Shown: positions 18,065 through 26,165, counted from the first letter of the stretch. The stretch: 30,869 nucleotides of DNA from CAYMTN01 sp964393335 (GCA_964393335.1 CAYMTN010000040.1:1-30869); one strand, 5' to 3'. Program-made: numbers and translations. The notes: generated by a model from the sequence alone, not told the origin.

Positions 18065-18414
18065 AGCGTGCCCTCGTCGTTGGCGATGAAGGCGCGGGAC
18101 GCGGCCTCGGCGCTAAACACAATCACCAGGATGCCGGTTGCCGCGCCCGCATCGACGTGAATCATGCCCCGAAAGCGCACGTTCGACACGTCCAGCCCGG
18201 TTTCTTCGTGCATCTCGCGGATGGCACCCGTCAGCGGGTCTTCGTCGCGTTCGATGTGCCCGCCAACGCCGTTGTAACAGCCGGGGAAAATGCGCTTGTG
18301 CTCGCCGCGTTTGATCAGCAGCACGTCGTCGCCGTTGGTGATAAAACACAGGGTGCGCGGGATGGTCAGCCAGCGTCCGGCGGTTGCATCGGCTCCTTGA
18401 TCCTTGGCTCCCAT
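18065..18414 (-). CDS. Nudix hydrolase, MutT-like (3' end lost in gap)
   Basis: The visible part is 116 aa, cut at its C-terminus by the N gap. A perfect AGGAGG lies about 7 nt before the ATG at 18414. The Nudix box Gx5Ex7REUxEExGU is complete, running from 'GGHIERDED' to 'REMHEETGL', preceded by 'PGCYNGV'. Nudix enzymes hydrolyse nucleoside diphosphates linked to another group. The 'TLCFITNGDDVLLIKRGEH' start is like 8-oxo-dGTP-type MutT proteins, but the substrate is not certain. It is divergent from the helical-protein/SPFH gene pair. The open frame that appears to join it with the DUF5060 gene across the N run is an artefact. Confidence 0.9.
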
Positions 18415-18523
18415 GAAGTCCTCCTGAAACAAGCGGTCCGATTTCAGCGGTCGGCGTAGGGCGGATTCCGCGCGTGCTGCGGGATGCGGAACAGCCCAAT
18501 CCTGAGAAGGTCTACGCCGTGTG

Positions 18524-18529
18524 ATTATA
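18524..18529 (-). promoter_or_regulatory. Predicted -10 box of the Nudix gene promoter
   Basis: The minus strand reads TATAAT, a consensus -10. The -35 position, about 18547-18552, does not match the consensus and abuts the -35 box of the divergent + promoter. The predicted leader is about 100 nt before the ATG at 18414. Confidence 0.45.
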
Positions 18530-18535
18530 ACGCAT

Positions 18536-18551
18536 CCCCTCATTGATGGGG
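18536..18551. promoter_or_regulatory. Imperfect inverted repeat between divergent promoters (candidate operator)
   Basis: The sequence CCCCTCATTGATGGGG is an imperfect palindrome with CCCC/GGGG arms. It lies exactly between the Nudix -10 box and the -35 box of the helical-protein promoter. A factor binding here could control both genes; this is inference from position and symmetry only. Confidence 0.3.
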
Positions 18552-18552
18552 T

Positions 18553-18581
18553 TTGTACTACGTGTGGCTCTGTTGTATGCT
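18553..18581 (+). promoter_or_regulatory. Predicted sigma70-type promoter of the helical-protein/SPFH operon
   Basis: TTGTAC (18553-18558) and TATGCT (18576-18581) are separated by 17 bp. The predicted start near 18588 leaves a leader of about 35 nt before the ATG at 18623. Confidence 0.55.
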
Positions 18582-18622
18582 TTAGCATGAATGGATCAGG
18601 CACAAGGGAGAATCAAAAACCT

Positions 18623-19144
18623 ATGGACGACCTCTACAGCCGAATTGTCAGCCAGCGCGGGTCCGCCGAGAAACTGGTGGCGCGAGTACCGGGTTTTCGG
18701 GGTTACATGGAGATGAACGCGCGGCGGCAGGCCGACCAGTTGATGCGGGATCATGTGACGGCCCAACTGCGGCAGCAGTTGACGCGGCTCGCACAGATCG
18801 AGAAAATGCTGCTGGACGCGGGCGGCTTGAAGTACATGAGCAAAACACGCAGCGCCAAGACCAAGTTCCAGACGTTTATCGACCGCATCGCGACGGATAC
18901 GCCGGGTTATTCCGGTTTTTTCGACGCTGTAAAAATCGGGCCGGATGATCTGTCCGTGATTTACGCGTTTGACCAGGCGCTGCTGGATTATGTCACCAAG
19001 TTCAGCGAAAAACTGGGGGCATTGCAGGACGCGGCTTTGAAGGGCACAGGCGTAGACGAGGCGATTCGCGATCTGGATGCGCTGACGATCGAAGCCAACG
19101 AGGCCTACAGCCTGCGCGACAACGTGCTGAATGGGATCGAATAA
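18623..19144 (+). CDS. Helical protein of unknown function, paired with an SPFH protein
   Basis: This 173-aa protein has no signal peptide or membrane segment and is rich in Ala, Leu, Gln, Arg and Asp with long predicted helices, some coiled-coil-like ('AQLRQQLTRLAQIEKML'). It starts 'MDDLYSRIVSQRGSAEKLV'. I prefer the ATG at 18623 because the upstream in-frame codons overlap the predicted promoter. The AGGGAG site is rather far (about 13 nt), so the start is not fully certain. The stop is 27 bp before the SPFH gene, indicating an operon. I recognise no family; an accessory or scaffold partner of the SPFH protein is a reasonable but unproved guess. Confidence 0.8.
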   Translation: MDDLYSRIVSQRGSAEKLVARVPGFRGYMEMNARRQADQLMRDHVTAQLRQQLTRLAQIEKMLLDAGGLKYMSKTRSAKTKFQTFIDRIATDTPGYSGFFDAVKIGPDDLSVIYAFDQALLDYVTKFSEKLGALQDAALKGTGVDEAIRDLDALTIEANEAYSLRDNVLNGIE

Positions 19145-19171
19145 CGGGTGTTAATCAAGGAGTAGGGACTG

Positions 19172-20260
19172 ATGCCACGCATTATTGATGTTGTCGATCA
19201 TGTCAATGTGATGGATGACGAGCTGGTCTACCGCGAGCCGCAGGGCGGCGGCGGTGACTTTCGCATGGGGTCGCAGGTGATCGTGCAGGAGAGCCAGACG
19301 GCGGTGTTCGTGCGGCAGGGGCGGGTGCTCGATCCATTGGGGCCGGGGTCACATACGCTCAGCACCGGCAATCTGCCGCTGCTGTCGAGCGTGATCGGTT
19401 TCGTGACCAGCGGGCGCAACCCGTTCACGGCGGACCTGTATTTTGTCAATTCGAAGGATATGCCGCAGGTGCCCTGGGGCACCAACCCGCCAATCGTGTT
19501 GGAGACGCCGGGCAAGGGCGTGGGCGTCGTGCTGCTGATCACGCACGGCGTGATCGACATCGGCGTCGATGACCCGGTGCGTTTCATGGAGCAGTACGGC
19601 GTCGGGAAACCGATCACACGCCTGGGCGATGTGCGCGACCGAATCCAGTCGATGCTGCTGGGCGAGCTGGCGACGCTGATGTCATCGTCCGGCGCACAAA
19701 GCATCATGGACGCCAACCGCCTGCTTTCGGACCTGGAGGGTGCAGCGTTGGCGCGGCTCAACGAGCAGTTCGCCGCGATCGGCATGCGGATCAAAGCGTT
19801 CGAAGCCACCCCGTTCACGGCCAAAGACGTGACGACCGAAGAACTGCGCAATTACGTGGATTTCGATACGTGGGAGCGCATCCGCCGCCTGGAAGTGGCC
19901 GACAACGCGGCCAGCAACGCCGGCATGGGTGGCGGGCTGGCAGGTGCGGGCGTCGGGTTGGGCGTCGGGCAGCAGATCGGCGCGGCCATGAATCCCGACG
20001 CGGCGGCCATGCAACAGCAACAGCAAATGATGATGATGCAGATGATGCAGCAGATGATGCAGCAGAACCAGCAGCAAGCACCGGCATCCGCTCCGCCGCC
20101 TCAACAGCAGGCTGTCCCACCGATCCCGGAAACGGCGGACGAAATCCGCGCGTACCTGGACCAGTTGGACGCCAAATTGATGTCCGGCGAAGTGTCGGAG
20201 AAAATCTACGAGAAATTGTACGCCAAGTGGGAAGCGCGGCTGAAGGAACTCGGCGGGTAG
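19172..20260 (+). CDS. SPFH/band-7 domain protein (YdjI/virion-core-like) with C-terminal SHOCT-like helix
   Basis: This 362-aa protein is preceded by AAGGAG before the ATG. Residues about 20-225 form an SPFH domain ('GSQVIVQESQTAVFVRQGRVLDPLGPG', then 'DVRDRIQSMLLGEL' and 'GMRIKAFEATPFTAKDVT'). There is no N-terminal transmembrane helix, as in the YdjI/'virion core protein' branch, so membrane contact is likely peripheral or indirect. A Gly/Ala stretch and a Gln/Met-rich low-complexity segment (20009-20079) follow. A terminal helical module 'DQLDAKLMSGEVSEKIYEKLY' resembles SHOCT oligomerisation motifs. SPFH proteins form large oligomers that organise membrane zones; its precise role here is unknown. 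Confidence 0.88.
   Translation: MPRIIDVVDHVNVMDDELVYREPQGGGGDFRMGSQVIVQESQTAVFVRQGRVLDPLGPGSHTLSTGNLPLLSSVIGFVTSGRNPFTADLYFVNSKDMPQVPWGTNPPIVLETPGKGVGVVLLITHGVIDIGVDDPVRFMEQYGVGKPITRLGDVRDRIQSMLLGELATLMSSSGAQSIMDANRLLSDLEGAALARLNEQFAAIGMRIKAFEATPFTAKDVTTEELRNYVDFDTWERIRRLEVADNAASNAGMGGGLAGAGVGLGVGQQIGAAMNPDAAAMQQQQQMMMMQMMQQMMQQNQQQAPASAPPPQQQAVPPIPETADEIRAYLDQLDAKLMSGEVSEKIYEKLYAKWEARLKELGG
20009..20079 (+). repeat. Gln/Met triplet-rich tract (CAG/CAA/ATG) in the SPFH gene
   Basis: Runs of CAR and ATG codons encode a segment of almost only Gln and Met (for example 'MQQQQQMMMMQMMQQMMQQ'). It links the SPFH domain to the C-terminal helix. Its composition is prion-like and may vary in length between strains. 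Confidence 0.85.
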
Positions 20261-20355
20261 GTCGTCAATCACATAATCACGATAACTGACCAGGCGGGGG
20301 TGCGGCGTGGATAACGCGTATCCCTGCTTGTGATCACGCGCTGATCGTTTTTCGG

Positions 20356-22209
20356 TCAGCCCGGCGGTAGGTGCAGGGTTTGCAGCCGGTAACTATCGCC
20401 CATGACAGGCGCGCCGGGATCGCTCGCATCCACGACCGGCAGGCGCTCGTTCGTGTCCGGGTCGTACAGGCCGACCTCAATCGTGTAGTCGGCAGGGATC
20501 GGCGTGATCGCCGGGTCTTCGAGCAGGTGATAGGGGTCGCGGTATAACGTCCCGATCTGCCATTCCAGCGTGCTGGCGAATCCGTACAGCGGGCGGTGAT
20601 CGTCCTGGTCCCACAAGAGGCTGCCGGTGCCGGGCCGGGGTGGTCCGACCAGGTGAACGAACACCTTGTAATCCACGTCCGATTGCGTCAGCGGTTCCCA
20701 GTAGAGCAGCACGGTGATGGCGTGAGTTGCCGGGTCCGGCCCCTGGATCGTGTAGCCGCCCAGGCGAGCGACCTCGCCAAACGACACGTTCCTGGTCGCG
20801 TCGATTTCCGCGCGGGATGGCTGCCAGCGGCGAAACTGCATCACGCTCAGTCCGCGCAGCGTGTCAAAACTGACCTGCTGCATGTGGTCGCCGAGATACA
20901 TCTCGACCTCCGGCGCGCGCCCAACCAACCACAGGGTATCGTACGTTTCGCGTATCTTGTCAAGCTGGTCGAGGGTGTTTTGATCCGGGTCGAGACTCGT
21001 TTCATCCGCCGGGCCGTGATAATAGTATGCGAAGGCCGGGTCGGCAGCCGTTTGCAGCACCAGATCGCCGGGACGCGCGCGTGCCTCCAGGTACGTGGCG
21101 AGCGCGGGCCAATCCGGCGCTTTGGGGTTTTCGCCGCGATAGGTGTCGATCAACGTGCCAAGCCCCAGCAGCGGTGCGATCAGCAGCGCCAGCGCGCCAA
21201 CACGTCGCCGCGCCGGTGGGGCGGGGATCACGGCACGCGCTGCCAGCAGCAGCAGCGCCGGGATCACGGCGATCAGGTAGCGCGGGCTGAGCACGTCCAT
21301 GCGCGTGGCGGCGATCAGCAGCAGCGCCGCCGGCAGCACGATCCAGGCGGCCAGCCAGAGAGTAAGCCGGGTACGCGTGCGGGGATTGGCCAGCATGGCC
21401 GCCACCAGCACGATCCAGGCCAGCGGCAGCGCGGTATCCCAGGGGGAGCCGAACGTGTCGCCGGTCAGCAGTTCCGGCAGGAACCACGTGATCAGCCGGG
21501 CCGGATCGCCGGTGCCGGTTGCGCCGCGATACCCGCTGTGGGCCAGGTACCAGACCTGTACGAACCAGGGGATCAGCAGCACGGCCAGCGCGATCCAGGC
21601 GCGGGCGGCGTGATCCAGCACGGGACGCGAACGCCGCCGCAGCACCAGGTACAACACCTGCACGACGACCAGAAAACTCTCCAGGAAAAACGTGTAGAGC
21701 GCAAGGGTTTCGGCCAGCACGTAGAGCGCCCAATCGCGCGGGCGGTCGTGGTCGGCGGCGCGCACGAACAGCCACATCGCCAGGACGCTGAATCCCGACC
21801 ACAGCGCGTAGTTGCGCACATCCTGCGCGTGCCAGATCAGAAAGGCGTTGGTGGCCCACATCGCCGCTGCCAGATAAGCGAGACGGTCGTCATGGTACAG
21901 CCGCCGGGCAAGCGCGGCTAGCGCTGCCACACCGATCAGGTTGCCGAGCAGCGGCAGGTATCGCATGGCAAATGGGCTGTCTCCGGCGGCGCTTTTCCAC
22001 GCCCAAAAGCCGAAAAACGCGCCCAACGGGTGCGGTTCTTCACCGGCCAGATCGCGGACCACACGCGACGGGCTGTCCGCCCAATAGCGCACGGTGAATG
22101 CTTCGTCACCGCGCAGCGGTACGGCATCCAGGCGATACAGGCGCAGGCCGAAAGCCAGTCCGGTCAGCAGGATGAGAACCAATAACCGTTGGCGGAGCGT
22201 GTGCGTCAT
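20356..22209 (-). CDS. GT39/PMT-like integral membrane glycosyltransferase
   Basis: This 617-aa protein has about 10-12 hydrophobic segments in its first two-thirds and a soluble beta-rich C-terminal domain (about 470-617). The first external loop carries 'LRGDEAF' (Asp35, Glu36), the acidic motif of GT-C fold enzymes that use polyprenyl-phosphate sugars, and 'GEEPHPLG' follows. This fits the ArnT/PMT/GT39 superfamily (dolichol-phosphate-mannose-type transferases). The acceptor could be a protein or a lipid; the Thr/Pro-rich surface proteins in this window would be plausible acceptors, but that is speculation. The ATG at 22209 is 6 bp after the stop of the NERD-like gene, so the two are co-transcribed. 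No clear terminator is seen in the 95 bp separating it from the SPFH gene. Confidence 0.87.
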   Translation of the reverse strand: MTHTLRQRLLVLILLTGLAFGLRLYRLDAVPLRGDEAFTVRYWADSPSRVVRDLAGEEPHPLGAFFGFWAWKSAAGDSPFAMRYLPLLGNLIGVAALAALARRLYHDDRLAYLAAAMWATNAFLIWHAQDVRNYALWSGFSVLAMWLFVRAADHDRPRDWALYVLAETLALYTFFLESFLVVVQVLYLVLRRRSRPVLDHAARAWIALAVLLIPWFVQVWYLAHSGYRGATGTGDPARLITWFLPELLTGDTFGSPWDTALPLAWIVLVAAMLANPRTRTRLTLWLAAWIVLPAALLLIAATRMDVLSPRYLIAVIPALLLLAARAVIPAPPARRRVGALALLIAPLLGLGTLIDTYRGENPKAPDWPALATYLEARARPGDLVLQTAADPAFAYYYHGPADETSLDPDQNTLDQLDKIRETYDTLWLVGRAPEVEMYLGDHMQQVSFDTLRGLSVMQFRRWQPSRAEIDATRNVSFGEVARLGGYTIQGPDPATHAITVLLYWEPLTQSDVDYKVFVHLVGPPRPGTGSLLWDQDDHRPLYGFASTLEWQIGTLYRDPYHLLEDPAITPIPADYTIEVGLYDPDTNERLPVVDASDPGAPVMGDSYRLQTLHLPPG

Positions 22210-22215
22210 CGGGTG

Positions 22216-23316
22216 TTAAAGTAGCTCGCCTCGGCGCGACTTCAGCCACGACACGTCTTTTTTGCTCAATCCGAACCAATGCTCTTTCTGGCGCTTGCGG
22301 GCGAATTTGCGGTGCAGGAAGGCCTCGGTCGCGTGCGGGTCGGCGGTGTCGAAACTGTGGATCAGTTCGAGGCCGTCCTGCGGTGCGCCGGGTTCAAGCG
22401 CACTGAGCGCGTCGTCCAGCAGGCCGGTCGTCGCGCCGATGTAGTACAACTGGCCGGACTGCACGACAAACACCGTGCCAACTTCCGCCTCGTCGGTTTC
22501 GTCCGCGTCGGGTTCTGGTTCGTCGTCGTAGCTGATTTCGTCCTCGTCGGGTGTGTCATCGACCGATTCGCCCACCATCTCGGCGATCTCTTCGCGCGTC
22601 ATCAGGCCGTACATCCGGTCGATCTTGTCCAGCGCTTCGAGGCTGAGCGTTTGGGATTCGCTCTTTTTCAGATCGCGCAGGTACAGACGCAGCGCGGGCT
22701 TGCGCTTGGAGTCGGCGTAGAGCACGGGTATGACCGGGTCTTCGGCCTCAAACGACGCTTTGGGGTTGATTAAAACGATGAGCGGCTGAACCTCGACCTT
22801 TGAACCCGGTTCGACCTTATCGACCAATTTCTGGACTTGCTGCGCCTGGTACAACGCTTCTTGAAACGGATTGCCGATCAGGTCCTGGCGCAGATAGCCG
22901 TTCAGCTTGCGGATCACACCTTCATCCCCGCGCCATTTTTTGCCCTCGATGCGATAACTCCGCTCCTGCCAGACGACCGTAAGCGTGAACACGCCTTCCG
23001 GGCCGATCAGGACGTGCGGCGTAGGCAGGACGTGGTGAAACAGCGTGTATTTTTGGCCAAGCCCTTTCAAGGCGTCCGCCAGGACGGTGACCGGGCGCGG
23101 CTCACGAATCCACTGATTCGCCATGCGGACCGAGGTCAGCGTCATCAGCAGCAGAACGGGCAGGATCAGGCAGCTTATCTGCGAGGTGGACGAGGCAGCC
23201 GGTTGGGTCCAGGTGTAAAAGAAACCCACGCCCATCCCCGCCAGGCTGACAAAAAACAAGATGTGTGAAATCTTGCGATTACGGTTGATTTGCGCTTCAT
23301 TAATAACTACGCGCAT
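22216..23316 (-). CDS. Membrane protein with NERD-like domain and C-terminal GIY-YIG/MUG113-like domain
   Basis: This is a 366-aa protein. Two hydrophobic segments (about 17-36 and 46-64) anchor the N-terminus. Residues about 78-215 fit a NERD (nuclease-related) domain: 'HHVLPTPHVLIGPEGVFTL' and 'NPFQEALYQAQQVQKLV'. The ExK motif expected after GVF is replaced by 'TLTVVW', so this domain may not cut. A very acidic linker (about 245-278) leads to a MUG113/T5orf172-type GIY-YIG domain ('GTVFVVQSGQLYYIGATT', 'HATEAFLHRKFARKRQKEHWFGLS'). Its conserved helix Arg is not evident ('LLDDALSAL'), though the Glu is kept. The pair could be a DNA-binding sensor or a defence-type nuclease. It is the first gene of the operon with the glycosyltransferase. 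Confidence 0.82.
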   Translation of the reverse strand: MRVVINEAQINRNRKISHILFFVSLAGMGVGFFYTWTQPAASSTSQISCLILPVLLLMTLTSVRMANQWIREPRPVTVLADALKGLGQKYTLFHHVLPTPHVLIGPEGVFTLTVVWQERSYRIEGKKWRGDEGVIRKLNGYLRQDLIGNPFQEALYQAQQVQKLVDKVEPGSKVEVQPLIVLINPKASFEAEDPVIPVLYADSKRKPALRLYLRDLKKSESQTLSLEALDKIDRMYGLMTREEIAEMVGESVDDTPDEDEISYDDEPEPDADETDEAEVGTVFVVQSGQLYYIGATTGLLDDALSALEPGAPQDGLELIHSFDTADPHATEAFLHRKFARKRQKEHWFGLSKKDVSWLKSRRGELL

Positions 23317-23351
23317 AGTCGTCGGGCCTTTCTAACGTGTCCGTGTGTGCG

Positions 23352-23379
23352 AGTATAGTTTAACCGGGTGAAATGGTAA
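23352..23379 (-). promoter_or_regulatory. Predicted promoter of the NERD-like/glycosyltransferase operon
   Basis: On the minus strand TTACCA (23374-23379) and TATACT (23352-23357) are 16 bp apart. The leader of about 30 nt contains GAAAGG ahead of the ATG at 23316. Confidence 0.5.
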
Positions 23380-23435
23380 CACAAAACGGCGAGAATGCAG
23401 ATAACCAATTGCCGACTGGTCAAGTAACCCAGTCC

Positions 23436-23444
23436 TGGTATAAT
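23436..23444 (+). promoter_or_regulatory. Predicted extended -10 promoter of the LysM protein operon
   Basis: The sequence TGGTATAAT is a consensus extended -10. No convincing -35 box is present 17 bp upstream. The predicted start near 23451 gives a leader of about 49 nt. Confidence 0.6.
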
Positions 23445-23499
23445 TCGCCCCGCAGCATCCTGAGCCGAAAAGCCTATGCCCAGGTGTGTTAAGGAGTCT

Positions 23500-24921
23500 A
23501 TGAGCGAGAAACGAGCATCTGGAGACGCCACACAGCAGTGCCCGATTTGCGGAGCGGTTCAGCCGCTGCCGGCGCGCAAGTGTTCGATCTGTGGGGCGGT
23601 GCTGCCGGGTGAGCTGACGCCGGTGGCGCTGCCGCCTGTCGAAGAACCCTCTGACGTCGAAAAACCGCGTACCCGGTACGATCCGGCGCTGGGTGATGAT
23701 GACCTGTACGTGGGCGATCTGGCGGGCCGCATGTGGCGCGTGATCCTGGTTGGCTGCGTGGTCCTGGCGCTGCTGTTGGGGCTGGGCATTGGCCTGGTGG
23801 TCAGCCGCGTTGGGCAGGGTGGCGATGATTCGGATGGCGAGGGCGGGGCGCGGGTCGAAGATATCTCCACGCTGCCGACTGCGCCGCCGACGGCGACGCA
23901 ACGCAGCACAGTGCTGGTTGAGACGCCCACATCGACGCCGGATACCATGCTGCACCTGCCGACCGTCACGCCAGCGCCGCCGACGCCCACCGATTCGCCG
24001 ACGCCGGGGCCGTGTTACCAGACGGCAGCGGCAGGGGATACCGTGTTGGGCATGGCGTACCGCTGCGGCCACCGGGACATGGCCATTGTGCAGATCATTC
24101 TCGACCTGAACGGCATGGACAGCCCGCAGGAATTGCAGCTTGGCCAGACGCTCGAAATCCCCTGGCCGACGCCAACCCCCGGCGGCGAAGCGCCGACCGA
24201 GATTCCATCGCCGGATGGTGGGACGGGCGGCGGGTCCGAAGACACGGCGGCCACGCCGGAAGTCCAGTTGAACGAGTTCGGCACGCCGGACGCGCTGGCA
24301 CAGTATCAAAACGTCGAAGCAACGCTGCGACCGGGGCTGGCGTGGCATACCGTCCAACTGGGCGAGACGATCTTGAGCATCGCGTTCGATTATGGCACGA
24401 CGCTCGAAACGCTTTCGCAGATCAACCCCGAAGTCCCGTTTTTGCAGTGCGACTACGGGAGCGCAAGCGGCGGCGAGAGCTGCACGGTGATGCTGTATGA
24501 GGGCCAACGCATTCGCGTGCCGGTGCCGCTGCCGACACTCACGCCGACGCCGACCCCTGCCGGGACGCTGACGCCGACGCCGACCGGGACGGCAACCTTC
24601 AATGCACCTTACGCGCTGACCCCGGATGACGGCGCGCGCTTCCGATCGGATGAAATGGTGACGCTGCGCTGGGGCGGCACCGGCACGTTAGGGCCGGACG
24701 AGCGTTACATCGTGCGGGTGCGCGACCTGACGACCGGCGAAGCCTACGTGGCAGCCGTTACGGAGCCGACGTATATTCTGCCGGGCGGGTGGCAGCCCGC
24801 CGACCGCGACCGCCACACATTCGAGTGGACGATCTCAGTCGGCAAAGTGGACGCGCAAAACAACATCTTGAGCGAGAACCATGTGACCGATCCCCGGCAG
24901 TTCAAGTGGGACAGCCGGTAA
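23500..24921 (+). CDS. Zinc-ribbon, single-pass membrane protein with two LysM domains and Ig-like C-terminus
   Basis: This is a 473-aa protein. I choose the ATG at 23500, directly after AAGGAG, over the in-frame ATG at 23476 that lacks such a site. The cytosolic N-terminus has two CxxC pairs (Cys14, 17, 28, 31; 'CPICGA' and 'CSICGA'), a zinc ribbon. A transmembrane helix spans about 79-103. Outside lie a Thr/Pro spacer, a first LysM (172-221) with an extra Cys pair, a second LysM (282-341) with a Cys-bounded loop (Cys317 and Cys328), another TPT spacer and an Ig-like domain ending 'RQFKWDS'. LysM domains bind peptidoglycan-type glycans. The domain order matches the next gene, 62 bp downstream, so the two look like a tandem duplication. 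Confidence 0.88.
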   Translation: MSEKRASGDATQQCPICGAVQPLPARKCSICGAVLPGELTPVALPPVEEPSDVEKPRTRYDPALGDDDLYVGDLAGRMWRVILVGCVVLALLLGLGIGLVVSRVGQGGDDSDGEGGARVEDISTLPTAPPTATQRSTVLVETPTSTPDTMLHLPTVTPAPPTPTDSPTPGPCYQTAAAGDTVLGMAYRCGHRDMAIVQIILDLNGMDSPQELQLGQTLEIPWPTPTPGGEAPTEIPSPDGGTGGGSEDTAATPEVQLNEFGTPDALAQYQNVEATLRPGLAWHTVQLGETILSIAFDYGTTLETLSQINPEVPFLQCDYGSASGGESCTVMLYEGQRIRVPVPLPTLTPTPTPAGTLTPTPTGTATFNAPYALTPDDGARFRSDEMVTLRWGGTGTLGPDERYIVRVRDLTTGEAYVAAVTEPTYILPGGWQPADRDRHTFEWTISVGKVDAQNNILSENHVTDPRQFKWDSR

Positions 24922-24983
24922 CCGGGAACGAACCGTCAGACGAGTCGTGAGGGGGCGCGGACATCAACGAGAGGAAACGGGTT

Positions 24984-26093
24984 ATGAACCGTCGTTTTTG
25001 GCTTATTCTGGTGATGATAACCGGCCTGCTGCTGCTGGCGGCAGCCTGCGGGGATTCGGGCGAAAAACCGCCGCCGTCCCCGACACCACCGGTCGCTGCC
25101 AGCCCGACTGTGATCGCCGCCGCGCCAACCCAGACGCCCAGCGGCCCGACCCTGACTCCGTCGCCAACGGTGCCGCCCACCGTCACGCCGACGACCAGCC
25201 CTCCGCCGCCACCGCCGACTGTCACCGCCACCGCCACCGGCACGCCGGGACCCTACGAATACGTCATCCAGCCGGGGGACTACTGCCTGGGGATCGCGTA
25301 CAAATTCGGGCACCTCGATCCCGACGTCAAACGCGCGATCGAGCAGCTCAACGGCATCCCGGATTGTTCGATTTTGCCAGCGCCGGGCACGACGATCCTG
25401 ATCCCGATCCCGACTCCGACGCCGACTGAAATTGGCGCGGACCTGACACAAACGGCGGTAGCGACCAGCGCGCCGCCGATGGCCACGTTAAACGCCGCGC
25501 CAAGCTTTTCGGTACAGACCTATTCCGTGCAGGAAGGCGATACGCTGAGCAGCATAGCGATTGAGTTTGACAGCTCGCTGCGGCAGATCTGCGAGTTGAA
25601 CCCGCTGCCGGGTGGGATCGATTGTGGCGCGTGCCAGTGGGAATCACCGAACTGCTGCTGCTCGCAGTCGATCGTGTTGAGCAACGGGCAGCAGATCAAC
25701 GTACCCGCGCCGACGCCGACGCCGACCTTTACGCCGACGTTCACCGGCAGCGAGACGCCGACCCTGACGCCGACGCACCGCGCGCCACAACCAGTTTACC
25801 CGCCGGATGGGGCGACAGTGGCCGGTACGGTCCGCCTGACGTGGCTGACAGCCGGTTTGTTGGCCGACGACGAATATTACCTGGTGACGCTGCGCGACGA
25901 CACGACCGGGACGGTGTTCAGCGCCCCGACGCGCCAGCTTTCGCTGGACGTGCCGGTAGATTATCTGCCGCCGGACGGATCGCACTCCTTCGCGTGGGCG
26001 GTGACCGTCGCGCGGCTGGGTGAAGATGGTCTGTTCTACCCGGTGGGATCGGTCGTGCCGGAACGGCGCTTTACCTGGACCGGCTGGGAGTAG
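24984..26093 (+). CDS. LysM lipoprotein with Ig-like C-terminus
   Basis: This is a 369-aa predicted lipoprotein. Signal 'MNRRFWLILVMITGLLLL' ends in 'AAAC', with Cys22 the likely lipidation site. A long Thr/Pro spacer leads to LysM 1 (about 91-141, 'YVIQPGDYCLGIAYKFG') and LysM 2 (about 179-241, 'YSVQEGDTLSSIAIEF'). LysM 2 carries an inserted Cys-rich loop with six Cys ('CGACQWESPNCCC' plus one before). An Ig-like domain (about 262-369) closes the chain with 'RRFTWTGWE'. It parallels the upstream gene domain by domain, but with a lipid anchor in place of the zinc ribbon and helix. Both probably hold the envelope layers together or scaffold them; this is inference. AGAGGAAA precedes the ATG. 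Confidence 0.9.
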   Translation: MNRRFWLILVMITGLLLLAAACGDSGEKPPPSPTPPVAASPTVIAAAPTQTPSGPTLTPSPTVPPTVTPTTSPPPPPPTVTATATGTPGPYEYVIQPGDYCLGIAYKFGHLDPDVKRAIEQLNGIPDCSILPAPGTTILIPIPTPTPTEIGADLTQTAVATSAPPMATLNAAPSFSVQTYSVQEGDTLSSIAIEFDSSLRQICELNPLPGGIDCGACQWESPNCCCSQSIVLSNGQQINVPAPTPTPTFTPTFTGSETPTLTPTHRAPQPVYPPDGATVAGTVRLTWLTAGLLADDEYYLVTLRDDTTGTVFSAPTRQLSLDVPVDYLPPDGSHSFAWAVTVARLGEDGLFYPVGSVVPERRFTWTGWE

Positions 26094-26106
26094 TTTTTTC
26101 GATGGT

Positions 26107-26145
26107 GAAAACGCCCCCGCCTGGCCAGATAGCGGCGCGGCGGGG
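26107..26145 (-). terminator. Possible terminator of the small lipoprotein gene
   Basis: On the minus strand a 7-bp GC stem (CCCCGCC, 26139-26145 with 26115-26121) is followed by GCGTTTTC. The loop is long (17 nt) and the T run short, so the call is tentative. It lies about 20 bp after the stop at 26166. Confidence 0.35.
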
Positions 26146-26165
26146 TGCTGGGAATCAACGCGGTC

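Noticed and set aside
15151..18603. A single 1150-codon gene spanning the N gap
   Set aside because: The frame is continuous only because N was translated as X. A Nudix start with AGGAGG at 18414 and a separate signal-peptide start at 17961 show two genes; the gap length is unknown.
20261..20355. Terminator between the convergent SPFH and glycosyltransferase genes
   Set aside because: Only short inverted repeats (for example GGATA and TATCC around 5 nt) are seen, with no T run. Not enough to call a terminator.
20596..21921. Plus-strand open frame of 441 codons opposite the glycosyltransferase gene
   Set aside because: It is rich in Gln, Arg and Gly with no domain, and opposite a clear multi-pass membrane protein with GT39-type motifs.
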